A DNA stretch of 64,000 nt from Coenobita brevimanus (taxonomy: Eukaryota; Arthropoda; Malacostraca; Decapoda; Coenobitidae). The stretch spans positions 37,221,542-37,285,541 of the forward strand of contig CM064683.1 of NCBI GenBank assembly GCA_032717465.1, given 5' to 3'. Each line of letters opens with the position of its first letter. The stretch's first letter is position 1. This document shows positions 1 through 12,859 of the stretch, in pieces. A model generated the notes under the pieces. The model was not told the DNA's origin and did no database searches. It saw nothing but the letters and a program-made list of their open reading frames with translations. The position numbers were made by a program, and so were the translations under genes.

Positions 1-578
1 TTCACATGATAGTATGTGCTCACATATCTAGTAGGCATAAATTCGATTTCTGTTTATTGATCTCTGGCAGTCTGAGCTGAAAAAATATATTTTTAAAAAT
101 AATTATATAAATAATTATTATACTTCAATAATATCTTATAATTTCTAAGTCAATTAATAATATTTAATAATTTCTATTGATATATGATTAACTTCCAGTC
201 TTTGAACTGGTTACCAATTTATCTAAAAGAAAACCCATCTTATGGATTACATTGCTTGTCTATACAAATGTAACTGAGCTCATACTTGTCAAATGTAAGC
301 ATATCGGTATGTTTTTGACAAGCAAAGAACACTAAGAATGATGATAAAACATAAATAAAAAATACAATACAATATATACCCAAGAAGAAACAACCTGTGT
401 GCTATTATTTTTTTTGCACTATGATCTTTGAAATCTATAAAGCTTCATCCACACAAGCTCACTCACATTCATAAACATTCACCAGGCATCAACACATTGT
501 TCATCAGCATCTGAAACTTGACATTTTAGGCACTCTAATGAAAGCTAAAGTTCAGAGGACCAGCTACAACCAGACATC

Positions 579-618
<40 letters not shown>

Positions 619-1663
619 CTTCCTTGTGAAAGCAGAACTTTATAATCACAAGGCTCCACTGTTGTTTCTTTGTTGAAGCATACAATTTCTTTAGAAATAA
701 AAATATCTTGATATTCTTTATTTTATAGCCCCTAAAAATACGCAACAAAGCAGTGTAATCACTAGCACTGCCTCATCTATGAACCGAGTTAAAAATAAAA
801 CAACAGAAATAACCGACAATCACATAAAAATACGAGTTGACAAGTCTTGGATCCGATGAACAGTCAGCAGCAACGGCAGCAGCAGCAGCACACCTCTCAC
901 CAGCACCACACAAGAGTTCCCACCATACAATCCTCTTGTTTGCTATCTACAGAGTCTGGCAGTGTCTGTCAGATGAAAAACAAGTGTGCTTAGTTCATAA
1001 ATCATGCTCAAACAATGCCACTTAAGGATGAGCTATTGGTCACTCTTGTCTTATGTCTGGATTCAATAGTTCAGCCACATGCACCTATGCTCCTGACAGG
1101 GGGAAAAAAAGGATGAGGCACTACTACAAGTACAGTATACTAAATAATCTACACTGATACATAGGCTATCCAGTACAGTACCACAATTGTGGCAATGATA
1201 TTCTCTTTGTTATTCAGGAGTCGACGGTCTATCACAGGACAGAAATCTGGGCTGACAGTCATACTTCCAAACAGACCAACACCTCAGGACAAAGGGTAAG
1301 GATCAGTTTGGAGCAGTCATTACCACTTCAATCCAACGATGTATCTTCTATTTTATTTTTGCTACTCCCAGATGATTCTACTCAACTCAGGGCAGATGTC
1401 TTGTACTGATGGGGTTAAGGGAAGTTACTCTGACCACTCTAGTTCATAAAGTTTTTCCTGAGAGGAATCAAACTGCATGGTGCATGCAAATGTACTATGA
1501 AAATCCATCAGAATGAGGGGTTACAGAGCACAGTATGACTGCACTGATGCTTTGTACTAATGACAGTACTGGCAGGGAGTGTTTCGGTACCAGACCCACC
1601 CAAGCGACACACCTCTAGAGTAAGTATGCTTCTATGAGTCAAATAAGGCTTTGAGACTTAGAA
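1..1663. other. 3' flank without a recognised gene
   Basis: AT-rich DNA with an A run at 583-616, a short CAG-type run near 870-890 and a possible decayed family B MITE near 1360-1470. The small open frames lack coding character. Confidence 0.5.
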
Positions 1664-1833
1664 GCTTAATCCAAGTGGCTTTGGACACTTTGTAACACCT
1701 TTTCCTTCAAGATTTATTCTACACATTATACCTTACTATTTTCTTTTATGTTACTGATACAAACTACATCAATATTGTACTAAAACAACATAAATACCAT
1801 ACAGGAAAATGTTACCATGCGATATGCAAGGTA
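1664..1833 (+). mobile_element. Family C MITE, left part, interrupted by the foldback element
   Basis: Reads TTTGTAACACCTTTTCCTTC then AGATTTATT and ends ATATGCAAGGTA, all family C landmarks. The missing end (AATGGCTGAGGAGGAGGAGG) continues after the foldback element from 2994, so the two flanks were one repeat copy. Confidence 0.7.
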
Positions 1834-2377
1834 CAGTAAAAGCTCAATTAACCTGAATGCATGGGGATTCTTCCATTCCAGATATGGAATTTTCTGGATA
1901 ATCGAATGTTACTCGGAAATTTTCTGGGAGGTCAAACAAATGAAATAGTACCAAACTTGGGACTTTATTTCATAAAGTACATTATTCAGTATTAGATACG
2001 GTACACGTAAGATACAGTACAGCTATACTCACGCTCACTAATATCTGCTCACGGGTGCCCCCTTCCTACTTCAGAATACCCAGGAAAGAGGAGAGGGGGG
2101 TACGAAACGAGCTCCACCCGCCACTACCCCAGCTCCCGACCAGCACCCGCACCCCTACATAACCCCGAACCCCACCGTCATTCTTAACTAGTAGTTACAT
2201 CTCAAGCTGATTTCGTGCTTAACACTCTTGGTCCCACTACTAATACAAACAAAGAACATTAGGACATGTTAAAAGAATATAACTATCAACATGTTGCAGC
2301 AAGAAATTAATGCATTATGACATTGACAGTAAAACAAAAATGTTAACAGCGGCCACCTCAGGCCTCCTGTGTTGGGT

Positions 2378-2449
<72 letters not shown>

Positions 2450-2993
2450 AAAAACACAGACATAAAGACATCCAAACACACAGGCACAGACACGGACGCA
2501 TGCAAACACCCAACGCATGAGGCCTGGGATGGTCGTTGTTAACATTTTAGTTTTATTGTCAATGTTATAATGCATTACTTTCTTGCTGCAGCATGTTCAT
2601 AGTCATATTATATACTTTTTACATAATCCTAGTGTTTTATATTTGTGTATAAGTAATGTGACTATGAGTGTAAAGTATGAGGTTAGCTTAAGATGTAACT
2701 GCCAGTTAAGAATGACGAGTGGGGGGCTAGGAGTGGTAGGGATATGGGGGAAGGTTGGGAGCTGGGGTAGAGACGGGTGGAGGTCGTTTCATCCCCGCCT
2801 CCCGTCTTCCCCGGGTATATGGGGGTACGAAGAGGGCACCCCTGAGCAGAAATTAGTGATCGTGATTGTTCACTACAATAAACACAAAAAGACTGATATC
2901 TGGAATATTTCCGATCCCATGCCGGATCGAATTTGCGTTCTGGTTATACGGATGTGTCGATGCATCGGATGCGGGTTAACTAAGCTTTTACTG
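1834..2993. mobile_element. Foldback (full-length palindromic) DNA transposon with TA target duplication
   Basis: The left end at 1834 (CAGTAAAAGCTCAATTAACC) is the inverse of the right end finishing at 2993 (GGTTAACTAAGCTTTTACTG), and a TA flanks both sides. The arms (about 1834-2378 and 2510-2993) pair along nearly their whole length, for example around ATGTTAACA near the centre and around the GC-rich block at 2050-2160 versus 2700-2860. The loop holds a (CA)n tract and CA-rich sequence. The TIR and TA duplication fit the Tc1/mariner-pogo group. There is no transposase, so it is non-autonomous. Confidence 0.85.
2379..2447. repeat. (CA)n microsatellite in the foldback loop
   Basis: Uninterrupted CA dinucleotides at the centre of the palindromic element. 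Open frames across it are artefacts. Confidence 0.98.
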
Positions 2994-3011
2994 TAAATGG
3001 CTGAGGAGGAG

Positions 3012-3242
3012 GAGGTGGTGCAGTCTCATTTATTCATTACCTAATCCTATGTTGCTCCATGAGGAGCGTAGGAGCCCAGGACTAGGCAAGTTGGTCCTGA
3101 CATTTAAGATGAGAGTGACCAGCCTCAATCATCCCTGAGTGGCTTTACGTGAGCAATAAACCCCAACCACCCCTTCGATATAAACCTACACAGGCTCAAT
3201 CCAATTGGAGTGCCTTAATTACCCACTAAACCACCAGGCGCC
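3012..3242 (-). mobile_element. tRNA-derived SINE
   Basis: On the minus strand it begins GCCTGGTGGTTTAGTGGGTA, resembling a tRNA 5' half with A box, and ends in an AATGAATAAATGA-type tail. Related tRNA-like heads occur near 16250, 30981 and 36240. Confidence 0.6.
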
Positions 3243-3440
3243 ATAGTTTGGTTATATAGTTACCACCCAGCACAGTAAATGATTTCCTGGTGTACAGGAA
3301 ACCATTTGGCTTGTCACTCAGTGTAGAGGCACCCGATACAGAAGGAAGAGGAAAGAAAGACAGAATAGGAAGGAAAAGAGGAAAGGGAAGTCATTTAAGA
3401 GCAGCACTACATTGAGTGAGTGGATTTATTACCCTGCAGT
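3243..3440. repeat. Dispersed module M (copy 1)
   Basis: Contains GGTTATATAGTTACCACCCA, TTTCCTGGTGTACAGGAAA and GGCTTGTCACTCA, then a purine-rich stretch and GCAGCACTACATTGAGTGAG. The same ordered blocks recur at about 3725-3975 and 56215-56465 and in part near 49735. Here its edge abuts a SINE. Confidence 0.65.
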
Positions 3441-3474
3441 CTGTATTTGTTTCTACCATTCTGTAGTTAGCCTT

Positions 3475-3975
3475 AAATACACTTGTCACTGTTGATGTTG
3501 TACTGCCCCAGTCTGTCTGATAGAGCAGACCCCTCAACCTCAGGCAAGCAACTGCCCTGCAGGGTCATCCTGTGATGTGAACCAATGCTTCCTGCAGTTG
3601 ACAGTGCCTTGCCACACCAAAGAGTGGGGATTAGTGTGGAGGTTTGGTTCCTGGATGGATGCTGCATTTGCATTTCTCCACCCAGTTACAGTACCAGGGG
3701 CACCATAGTAGGCTCCACATCATCCTGTTATTTGGCTATACTGTACGGTTACCACCCAACATTAGAAATTATTTCCTGAGTTACAGACAACCATGAGCCA
3801 CTGAAGTGAAAAAAATAAAATAAAATAACAACAAATAAATATATAGTGACAGGAAGAATGAGAGAAATAGAAAGAGAGGAAGACAGAGAAAGAAAAAAAA
3901 AGATAGGCATGAAGGAAGAAATAGGCAGCACTACGCCAAGTGTGTGAGAATGATGGATGCCATTACCTACAACCC
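3475..3975. repeat. Dispersed repeat: body b (3475-3720) followed by module M (copy 2)
   Basis: Body b holds CCCCAGTCTGTCTGATAGAG, GCAACTGCCCTGCAGGG and GGTTCCTGGATGGATGCTGC; these recur inverted at 49780-50030 and diverged at 17700-17960. Module M follows with GGTTACCACCCAACATTAG and TTTCCTGAGTTACAG. No protein coding was recognised. Confidence 0.6.
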
Positions 3976-3999
3976 CTAAAATACAGTAACTGGGATAAT

Positions 4000-4807
4000 G
4001 CCAGCCTTGAAACTAAATAACTAATGGACATATTAAAACTGAGAGGGCAGAAGTGAAGGCAAGCCTCTCCCACTTTGTGATGATGATAGAACATGTCTGT
4101 CTTTATACTGTTGGTGACTGCTCTCTATAATGTGGGATGCAGGTTGATCAATTTTAACAACCACAGACATTTTATAAGTGTCTATAAAAATATGGGGCTT
4201 GCTTACACGTTTGCACACCCACTTTTAATAATATAGGCTTGAATTTCCCTTAGAGAATGAGGTCAAACTACAACTGATGGAAGTATGGCAGTCTTACCCA
4301 GCCATTCAAATAGAAGAATTACACCCACTTATGGAAATAGTGTTTACTGAGAAGATACAACAGTTCTAGCTCTGAATGGACCCTCTTCAGGCAACAGAGA
4401 AGGAGCATCCCTATCCAGGTATATATCTGTACTGTACATTTCAATACGTTTGGAAGTCCAGTAGTTAACACACCCCAGTGAAAGTGACAATGCTCCATAG
4501 GTTCAATTTCCAAAAGATATCTGCAGGCTTTTGATCATGTAATGCCACCATGGGAGGACAGCTGGTCCTCTACCCTTAAATGTAATGAATTACAATAGTC
4601 TTCCCTCAGCCCCTTACACGTCAGTAGGGGTGATTTTTTTTTTTTTTTTTTAATTAAAATTATGTCTCTATTAGTACTTGCATAAATTCCAAGTCAGGCC
4701 AAAACTGCTGTACAAACAGTTCCACATATGGGGCTAAGCCTGCCATTTCTTACCAGCATTGGTCTACCAGAGACGGGGGTTGGTGAAGGAGTGGGACTGG
4801 GGAGATA
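4000..4807 (-). other. 3' UTR or 3' flank of adducin
   Basis: Sequence after the stop. No AATAAA is seen on the minus strand in this stretch. The nearest variant is ATTAAA at 4654-4649, beside a 20-base A/T run, and an AATAAA falls at 3430-3425 inside a repeat. No other gene is recognised. Confidence 0.4.
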
Positions 4808-4948
4808 TTAGTGATGGGCAGCCTCCTTCTCCTTCTTCTTATCCTTCTTCTTCTTCAGGAAGCTGGGTGTACGCAGACCCTTCTTCTTCTTTTTCTTCTC
4901 CTTTGAGATCGAGTCATCGGTTAACGATGTGTCCTTGGTGGGGGACCC
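4808..4948 (-). CDS. hts: Adducin coding exon 20: MARCKS-related C-terminal tip (residues 868-913)
   Basis: Encodes [20 protein letters not shown], then [20 protein letters not shown] and KEAAHH followed by TAA at 4810-4808. This matches the adducin MARCKS-related domain, a basic peptide that binds calmodulin and membrane lipid and is phosphorylated by PKC on the Ser of TPSFL; all the key residues are present. The acceptor is CATCACAG, phase 0. The 3' UTR continues below 4808; its end is not placed. Confidence 0.95.
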   Translation of the reverse strand, partial: GSPTKDTSLTDDSISKEKKKKKKGLRTPSFLKKKKDKKKEKEAAHH

Positions 4949-7900
4949 CTGTGATGTGGGAGGAGTTAGGGCTTGAGTAATTATCATAAACATCTTTGCT
5001 TAAGTCATGGTCACACTCTCGGTCACCATCATCATAGCCTTTCACAGTCACTGCCATTCTCAAAGTCAAACTCACAATTACTATCAGTGTTATGGTCACA
5101 GTCAGAATTGCTGTCACAGTCTGCACAGAGAAAACACCAAATGATGAACAGATGCAATCATCATCATCACCATCATCATCATCAAAATAATCATAATCAT
5201 CAAAAAAAGGGGTAGGATAAAACAAAAATAAGAAAAGTCATATAGACCTTCCACTCTCATTACCATCATCATCATCATAACCTTATTTCTACCCCCTGGG
5301 GGTAGGGGGGTTTCAAGAATACTCCCCCAGTATCCCTGCTTGTCGTACGAGGCGACTAAAAGGGTTGGTGGTGGGTTAGTGCCCCACCCCGTAAAAAGAA
5401 CTAACTAAAAAAGCAAATAAAGCGCCTCGGACCCGGACGGACCATACGTTGACGACTAAGGAATGGACAAAGGACATTCTGAGGGTAGGAACGTGGAATG
5501 TGAGAGGAGTGAATGATGAAGTGAAAGAGAGAGAGATTGTCCAGGTGCTTGAGGATGCAAAAGTGGATATATGTGGATTGACTGAAACTAAATGGAAAGG
5601 TGAAAGGATGAGAGAATGGGAATACGGTGTAGGTATATGTGCGGGAGTCAGTGAGAATGAGAGGGCAAGAGAGGGAGTATGTCTGATGATAAGCAAGAAG
5701 TGGAAGGAGAATATAAGAGAGTATGGAACAGTGGGTGCAAGGATTGTATGGGTGAGGATGAAAGTAGGTATACAAGCATGGGCGATTGTATGTGTGTATG
5801 CTCCAACAGAGGATCGAGTGGCAAGAGTGAAAGATGAGTTTTGGGCGAGAGTAGAAGCATGTATGGACAAGTTTGAGAGGAGCGAGAGAGTGCTGTTGAT
5901 TGGAGACATGAATGGCAAAGTTGGGGATGTATGAGTGGATGGAGTGGTTGGTCAGTGGGGTGTGCCAGCTGAAGTAGATGGGAATGGTAGTGCTTTGATG
6001 GACATCTGTGCTGGTAAGGGGTTGGCAATAGCCAACACCTACTTTCGTCATAAGATGATCCACCGGTATACATGGAGAGTAATGAGGAGGATGGATGGTG
6101 AACTTGTTGAACGAAAGGCAATGATAGACTACGTGTGTGTGGATGAGCGAATGAGAAGACAAGTGTTGGATGCAAGGGTGTGGAGAGGGTGGGGGAATGG
6201 AGTATCGGACCATCACTTAGTGATGGCCAAGGTAGAGCTGCAAAGAAAGTGGTTGAGGAGACGAAGGGGAAGACAGGAGGAAGCAGCTCCTGTGAGAAGA
6301 GTGGAGAAATTGCAAGATAGTGAGAAAAGGACAGAGTATAAGAGCATAGTGGAAGAAAGATTGGGAAGGTATGAGCTAGAGCAGATGGAAGGGGTGGAAG
6401 ACGTATGTAAGATATTCACGGAAGAGATAAGCGCAGCGTGTGAGGCGGTTTGTGGAGTGAGGAGGAGATGCAAGGGTGTGCAAGGGACAGCATGGTGGAA
6501 TGATGAGGTGAAACGAGCTGTGGAACAAAAGAAGAAGGCATATGGTGAATGGTTGGCGAGTAGAGGTAGGGGAGAAGATGAGAGAGAAGAGAGAGGTATA
6601 TGTGAGCAGGAGAAGGGAGGTTAAGAGACTGGTGAAGGAGAGTAAGAAGAAAGTGGATGAAGAGTTTGGGAGGAATCTGAGTGTGAAATGGAGGGAGAGT
6701 AAGAAATTGTTTTGGAAGGAGGTAAAGAAAGTAAGGCAGTGTGAAAGGGGAAATAGTAGGGGAGTGAAAGATAGGAATAATAGATTGTTGGTGGAGAAGA
6801 GAGAGAAATTGAGGAGATGGAAGGAGCACTTTGAAGATTTGTTGAATGTAGAGAGTGAGAGCAGTGTGAGTATAAGTGGTTGGGGAATGGCTGGGAGAAG
6901 AAGAGATGAGAGGAGGGAGGAAGAGATCAGTAGGTCGGAAGTTGTGGAAGCGATGAAGAAGATTAAGCTGGGAAAGGCCCCAGGAATTGATGGAGTGTGT
7001 GGTGAAATGCTTAGGTATGGGGGTGAGATTGTTGTGGAGTAGATATGGAAGTTGTGTAGATTGGCTTGGGAAGAGGGAAGGGTTCCAGAGGACTGGAAAT
7101 CAGGTATAATTGTTCCTCTGTACAAAGGAAAAGGGGAGAGAGAAGTATGTGGTAACCATAGGGGTATTTGCCTTCTTAGTGTGACTGGTAAAATATATGG
7201 TAGAATACTCATTGACAGGGTTAGGCATATGACAGAGGAGCTAGCTGGAGAAGAACAAGGGGGATTTAGGAAGGGAAAAGGGTGTGTAGATCAGATATTT
7301 GTTCTAAGATGTTTAGTGGAGAAGTATCTAGAGAAGGGAAGGAAAGTGTATGCTGCCTTCATGGACTTGGAGAAAGCTTATGACAGAATAGATAGGCAAG
7401 GTATGTGGAAGGTATTAAGAATATATGGAGTGGAGGGGAAATTGTTGAGTGCTGTGAAGAGTATGTACGAGGGAGCTAGGGCTACGGTGCGAGTGGATGG
7501 TGAGCTGAGTGAGTTCTTTGATCTCAATGTGGGACTGAAACAGGGGTGTGTGATGTCTCCATGGCTGTTTAATATATATATGGATGGGGTTGTAAAGGAG
7601 GTGCAAGGTAGGGCAGTGGATGTGGGGGTGGCCCTAATGAATGAGGGTGAGATTTGGAAGCTTCCGGTGTTGCTGTTTGCTGATGATACAGTATTGTTGA
7701 GTGAAGATGAATGGGAGTTGCAAGGTTTGGTGAATGAATTTGGGACAGTGTGTAGGAGGAGGAAGCTGAAAGTTAATGTAAACAAAAGTAAAGTTATGGT
7801 GTTTGAGAGGAATGAAGTCACAGAGTGTGCAGTGAGGTTGGATGGTGAGGATATGGAGATTGTGAGTGCATTCAAGTACTTGGGTAGTGTGATGAGTAAG

Positions 7901-10900
7901 GATGGAACTTTGGGGGATGAAGTACGTGAAAGGGTACAGCAGGGAAGAAAGGTTGTTGGTACACTGAAAGCTATGATGAGAAATAGGGAGGTGAGTATGG
8001 AAGTTAAGAAGTCACTGCATGATGGTATTGTGATCCCTACCCTGACATATGGAAGCGAGGCGTGGACCTTGCAAGAGGGGAACAAGTCAAGAGTGAGAGC
8101 AGTGGAAATGAGTTACTTGAGAGGAGCATGTGGAGTGACGTGGAGGGACAGGTTGACGAATGAAGAAGTGAAGGAACGTTGTGGGGTAGATGTGGATGTG
8201 GTTGAAAAGATTAGGAGAAATACACTGAGGTGGTTTGGACATGTGGAGAGAATGGAGAATGAAAGACTGACTAAGAGGGTGTATGTAGGTGAGGTGGAGG
8301 GAGGGAGAGGGAGGGGTAGACCGAGGATGAGGTGGAGGGATGGAGTTGAGAGGTATATGAGGGAGGGGGGGGTGAGTTGGGGGGAGGGGAGTCAAATGGT
8401 GGGTGACAGAGTGACTTGGAGGCGTTTTGTCTGCGGCCACCCTTTGCGGGATTAGGGCGTCGGGCTATAGACAGATAGATAGAAAAAAAAGGTTGGGGGG
8501 AGGCAGGATCCAAAAATACAAAGAGCCATGGAGACACTTTTATGTTCAGGAGGTAAACCTTAAAAAATAAATAAATAAAAATAAACCCTGGCCTACCTCT
8601 TTACTGCTGTGTGAGAGTGTGCTGTGGTGTGCCTCATCATCACCATTGGCTACTGTCTCCCCTGAAACAAACATCGTATTATAAACCCACTCATGACGAC
8701 ACACTTCACCCTCGATTATAGTTGTTCAATTTAACGTTTTTTCAAAAATTTGCTCATAAAATAACATCTGTTCTTCACTTAAACTTCCTTGCGTTTCATT
8801 ATAAAATTAGTCTGAAGCCATGAATGAGTACTATTTTGTGTGTTTAACTGCTCAGTCATAAAGCAAAGGCAGGTATCAGTTAAAGTTGTTACACTCAGAA
8901 TACAGTATTGCCTTCATATATCCTTGACGTTAAGCGAGGAATCCCTGTAATAATGCTAAGAATGAGAGAAAATATTTATCATATGGGTGAAGATGGGTGG
9001 TTTACAACATCATTAATTTCCAACATTAGACTAAATACTGATTCCGTCTTGTGTTACGAGATTAATCCACTCCACAAAGAACCATAGTACAAGTGCTGTG
9101 TTCACCCAGTACCATATCAAATTAGTTCTATAGACCTTAAATGGCAATAAGTGACAAGTATAAAATGCACAGACATAACTACACTACATAGATATAAAAG
9201 TTAGTCTAAGGGTTGCAGTCAGCTGGGTGTGCTGGCCAAGGCATAAGAGGCAAGTCTTCAATTCTTCTTGAAGCCTGAGCTGCCTATGGGGAAATATATG
9301 GCAAAACTTTCTCATACCAGGAAAAAATCAGCATTAGTTATATTGCAAAACATAATACCACTGCTTACCATAAACTGTGCTTGCATTCAGAAGACACCAA
9401 ACACGCACTGGCCTAGCGCTAACCCACATGAGACTGGTTGATGGTCTATTTTGTGTACAATATTCTTGCTGCCACTACACAATTTTATTCAGCTTAGGAA
9501 AAAATCTTTCATATTCTGACAGGTCTATTAAGGCTGTGTCTAACCTCTCCAGTTTGAAAAGTCTCTCCTAAGCGACACAAAACTGTCAAATGGCAAAAAT
9601 AAAAAGAAATAGACATTCCCCAGCTCAGTGTGTTAAGCCAACTGTTCAGACCCTCAGCTCCAATAAGAAAAACTACATGTGGAGTATGTCACACAGTTCC
9701 CAATGGCCTAAAACAAAGATATTCAACTTAATTTTGTTTTCCTTTCCATGCAGTATAACAAACCAGCAAACAAGTAACCAGCCAGTCACCTATAAAGCAG
9801 CAGAAGGACAGCAAAGCGGTAATGAATGAATTAAATAATGCTGGTTACAGGAGGATCAGTGATAAGTGCACCATGTAACTGTACTGACCTAATACCACAA
9901 GGCACAGCACTGTTTAAGATACGCATTTCAGATGAAAATCTGCAGCTGTCCATTAAATACTTATGCTGTACTACAATATACAATGGTAATGACAAACTTT
10001 CTTTGCTAATCTAACTAGTACAATTTCTTTTTTCCACATAATGTTTACTTTATCCAATGAAACTGGAATATCAAATCTAATACTGTACCAGTATATAAGA
10101 ACACAACAGATTCATTAAATATACTCAATATGCACAAAACTGTACGAAAAATTAATACTCTGTTTTTTGTTTTCTTTTTGTGGTTGGCTCCTCTTCTTTC
10201 CTGATACAGATATTATAAAGTACTGTAATAACAACATGTGCGTATTAATATTCACACCACACTGTACTGTGCGCTACCCTACTGCAGATATCAACTGCCA
10301 ACAAGCCACTGCCAGTTCCCTAATACATCACACAACACTACAACCTCCAGCCCATGGAACACAAGCATCATAAGCCATCTACAGAGAAATTTCAGGTTCT
10401 AGATATGGTACGTCAGTCTAGTACTGGACTTGCATTACGAATCATACCATTTTTCAAGAATTTGTTATAAACACTACAAAATTCTGCACACAGTCAACTA
10501 CAAGAGTCCACTCCCCTCTCCTGCCCTTTTCTTTGGATTCATAAATGCCTGAATGTTAGTGGACAAAGAAGCATCATCCATCTGTGGGTGATAATATGTA
10601 CTCTGATCCACTATGTCATTCAGACATCTATAATTCCAGCGATGAGAGGGGAAGAAGAAGTGAATGGACTTTTGTAGCTGGCTGTGCACAGTAATGGTAC
10701 AAATTAAAGCCACATATTGGAACTACATTTACTGTCAAGATACAGCAAATTCAATCACACTAGGACTAGATGAGGGTCCAAGCTGGGCTGAACCTGCTTA
10801 TTCTTCACAGCAAACACAATTTTAATACGTGGTTCATATTCCATAACATTCCCAACATCATGGAGAACCGAGCAAGGCAGCTAAGACTACTACAGGGTCA

Positions 10901-12823
10901 GGCAAAGTAAAGGGGAAGCACTGTTTGTCACACGGAGATACCTACCCCCTCCCAGGAACTGTGTCACTTGCCAGAGAGAGAGAAATTACAGATCAACAAT
11001 ATTCTCTTCCTTACTCAACCGTCGAAAGCGAAAGTCTCCTTGCTTAACATTAATCCTTTCAACTAGATGATACACTTTTGAAGCTTATTTTTACTATTAA
11101 CAGATGATTTTGTTAACTTGGGAGAAACCATTAACAGGTATAGTGATGGTGTTAGAAGCGATATCAACTGACCCATCCACAACCTGATTTCCCTCTCTAG
11201 CCTAATAAAATCATCCATACGTAGGAAGAATAAGCTGTAATAATACATCATCGTAGTGAGGTGGTTAAAATGAGAGCATGGCCAGTTTTCACAGTTAACA
11301 CGGCCATCAATTAACTTAAAAGTGACTAAATATGCATACCATAAAGTCATAATATAAAGTACAGTGTTTCCTGGACATGACACAAGAAGAAAAAAAATGC
11401 ATGCTGTCACTGATGCTTCTGCATACTAAGGCAGAGTACATAACTACTATATGCAGCAAAAAAAATTAATCAGGAACCAGGTAAATCATACATTACAGGT
11501 GTCACAAATACAGCTGCATGATTAAACATCTTTGCCAAACAATATAAACTGCTTTGAGGGTGATCCTCCAAGTCTTCCAATTATCTGATTCAATATGTCA
11601 AACTCATCACACCTCCATATACATTAAGATGTATATCAACTTGGAATGCTCTGTGAAATTGTTCTTTTGAAGGGAAGCTTTGGCATCCTGATATCATGTA
11701 CACTACAAACATGGATCAAAGTATGGGGAAATATAAAATGAAGTTATTAGGTAAACCAGGTCATTAAGAGCCAACAACCACAAATATCTTGCAGTTTTCT
11801 ACAGGTTATATTAATGTTCCAGTTTTTCATCTTGCATTCTAACATATAGTAGAGGTGCAGACAAAAGTAACCAACACCACCATAGTCCTTGCACAGAATA
11901 CTGGATCATTTCTGGCTGATGAGTTATAGAGGGTAAAGTGGAGCAATGGTACCTAGTGGAGGTATAAGGAGACACTGCTATCCCTTTCCCACCCATCCCA
12001 CTGTTAATCATCAGCCAAATATGACCCAGTTTTTACGTGCCCAGATTAAAGCTATGTCTGTTTCTTTCATCCACAACTGTACATGTGTAATGAACTAGTG
12101 TTGTGATAAGTACATCATTCAACAGTACACTACACTGATGGCTGTTTCACTGTGACTGCAAGAAGTCAGTCGTAAATACTATTACTGCAAGAGTGTAGAT
12201 TCGATCTTAAAATGGGGTGGCCAGGCTTAATTATGAGGTGGCCCAATGATAACTCTTTAGGAGGGTCAAGGTATTATTTAGGGGTGGCAACTGTAATGCC
12301 ATCCACCCTCTTTCACGAGAGTGCTGTGCTTTAATTCCTCGGGTGTAGTGTATATCCTAGTACTCTACAGTATGTTCATCTATTGTCACAGGTAGAAAAT
12401 GTACTAAATTCACTAGAGTACTTCATGTTCATTTATTGTCCAAAGGTTGAAAATGTTGTAAAATCACTGGAATATTTCAACAAGGACAGTGACAGGCTCT
12501 ACAGAAGTGTTGTTTGTAGCTCCATATTGTACTCATCATGACAGACGGAAAGACAGTCTACAAGTCACAGCCCCTTTCACACAAGGACACATTTTCATTC
12601 TACTGTCCCTGCTACCAGACGATTTTTTCCAGCATACGAAAGTGCCCTGGTAGCGAAGAGGTTAACGAAGGCTGTATCTAGCCTCTCCCACTCAGAAGGC
12701 CTCCTCCATGCTGAATAAAATTGTAGGTGGCAAAAATAAAATGAAAATGATGTCCTTGGGTTGATGAGGCAAGAGGGAAGTAATACTGGGGAGAGTTGAG
12801 CTTCATGGTGTTAATGGTGACAG

Positions 12824-12859
<36 letters not shown>

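Noticed and set aside
2269..2575. Open frames on the minus strand rich in Cys-Val
   Set aside because: They read across a CA microsatellite; no coding signal outside it.
5376..7212. Long minus-strand open frames opposite the RTE element
   Set aside because: Shadows of the purine-rich LINE coding strand; low complexity and no motifs.
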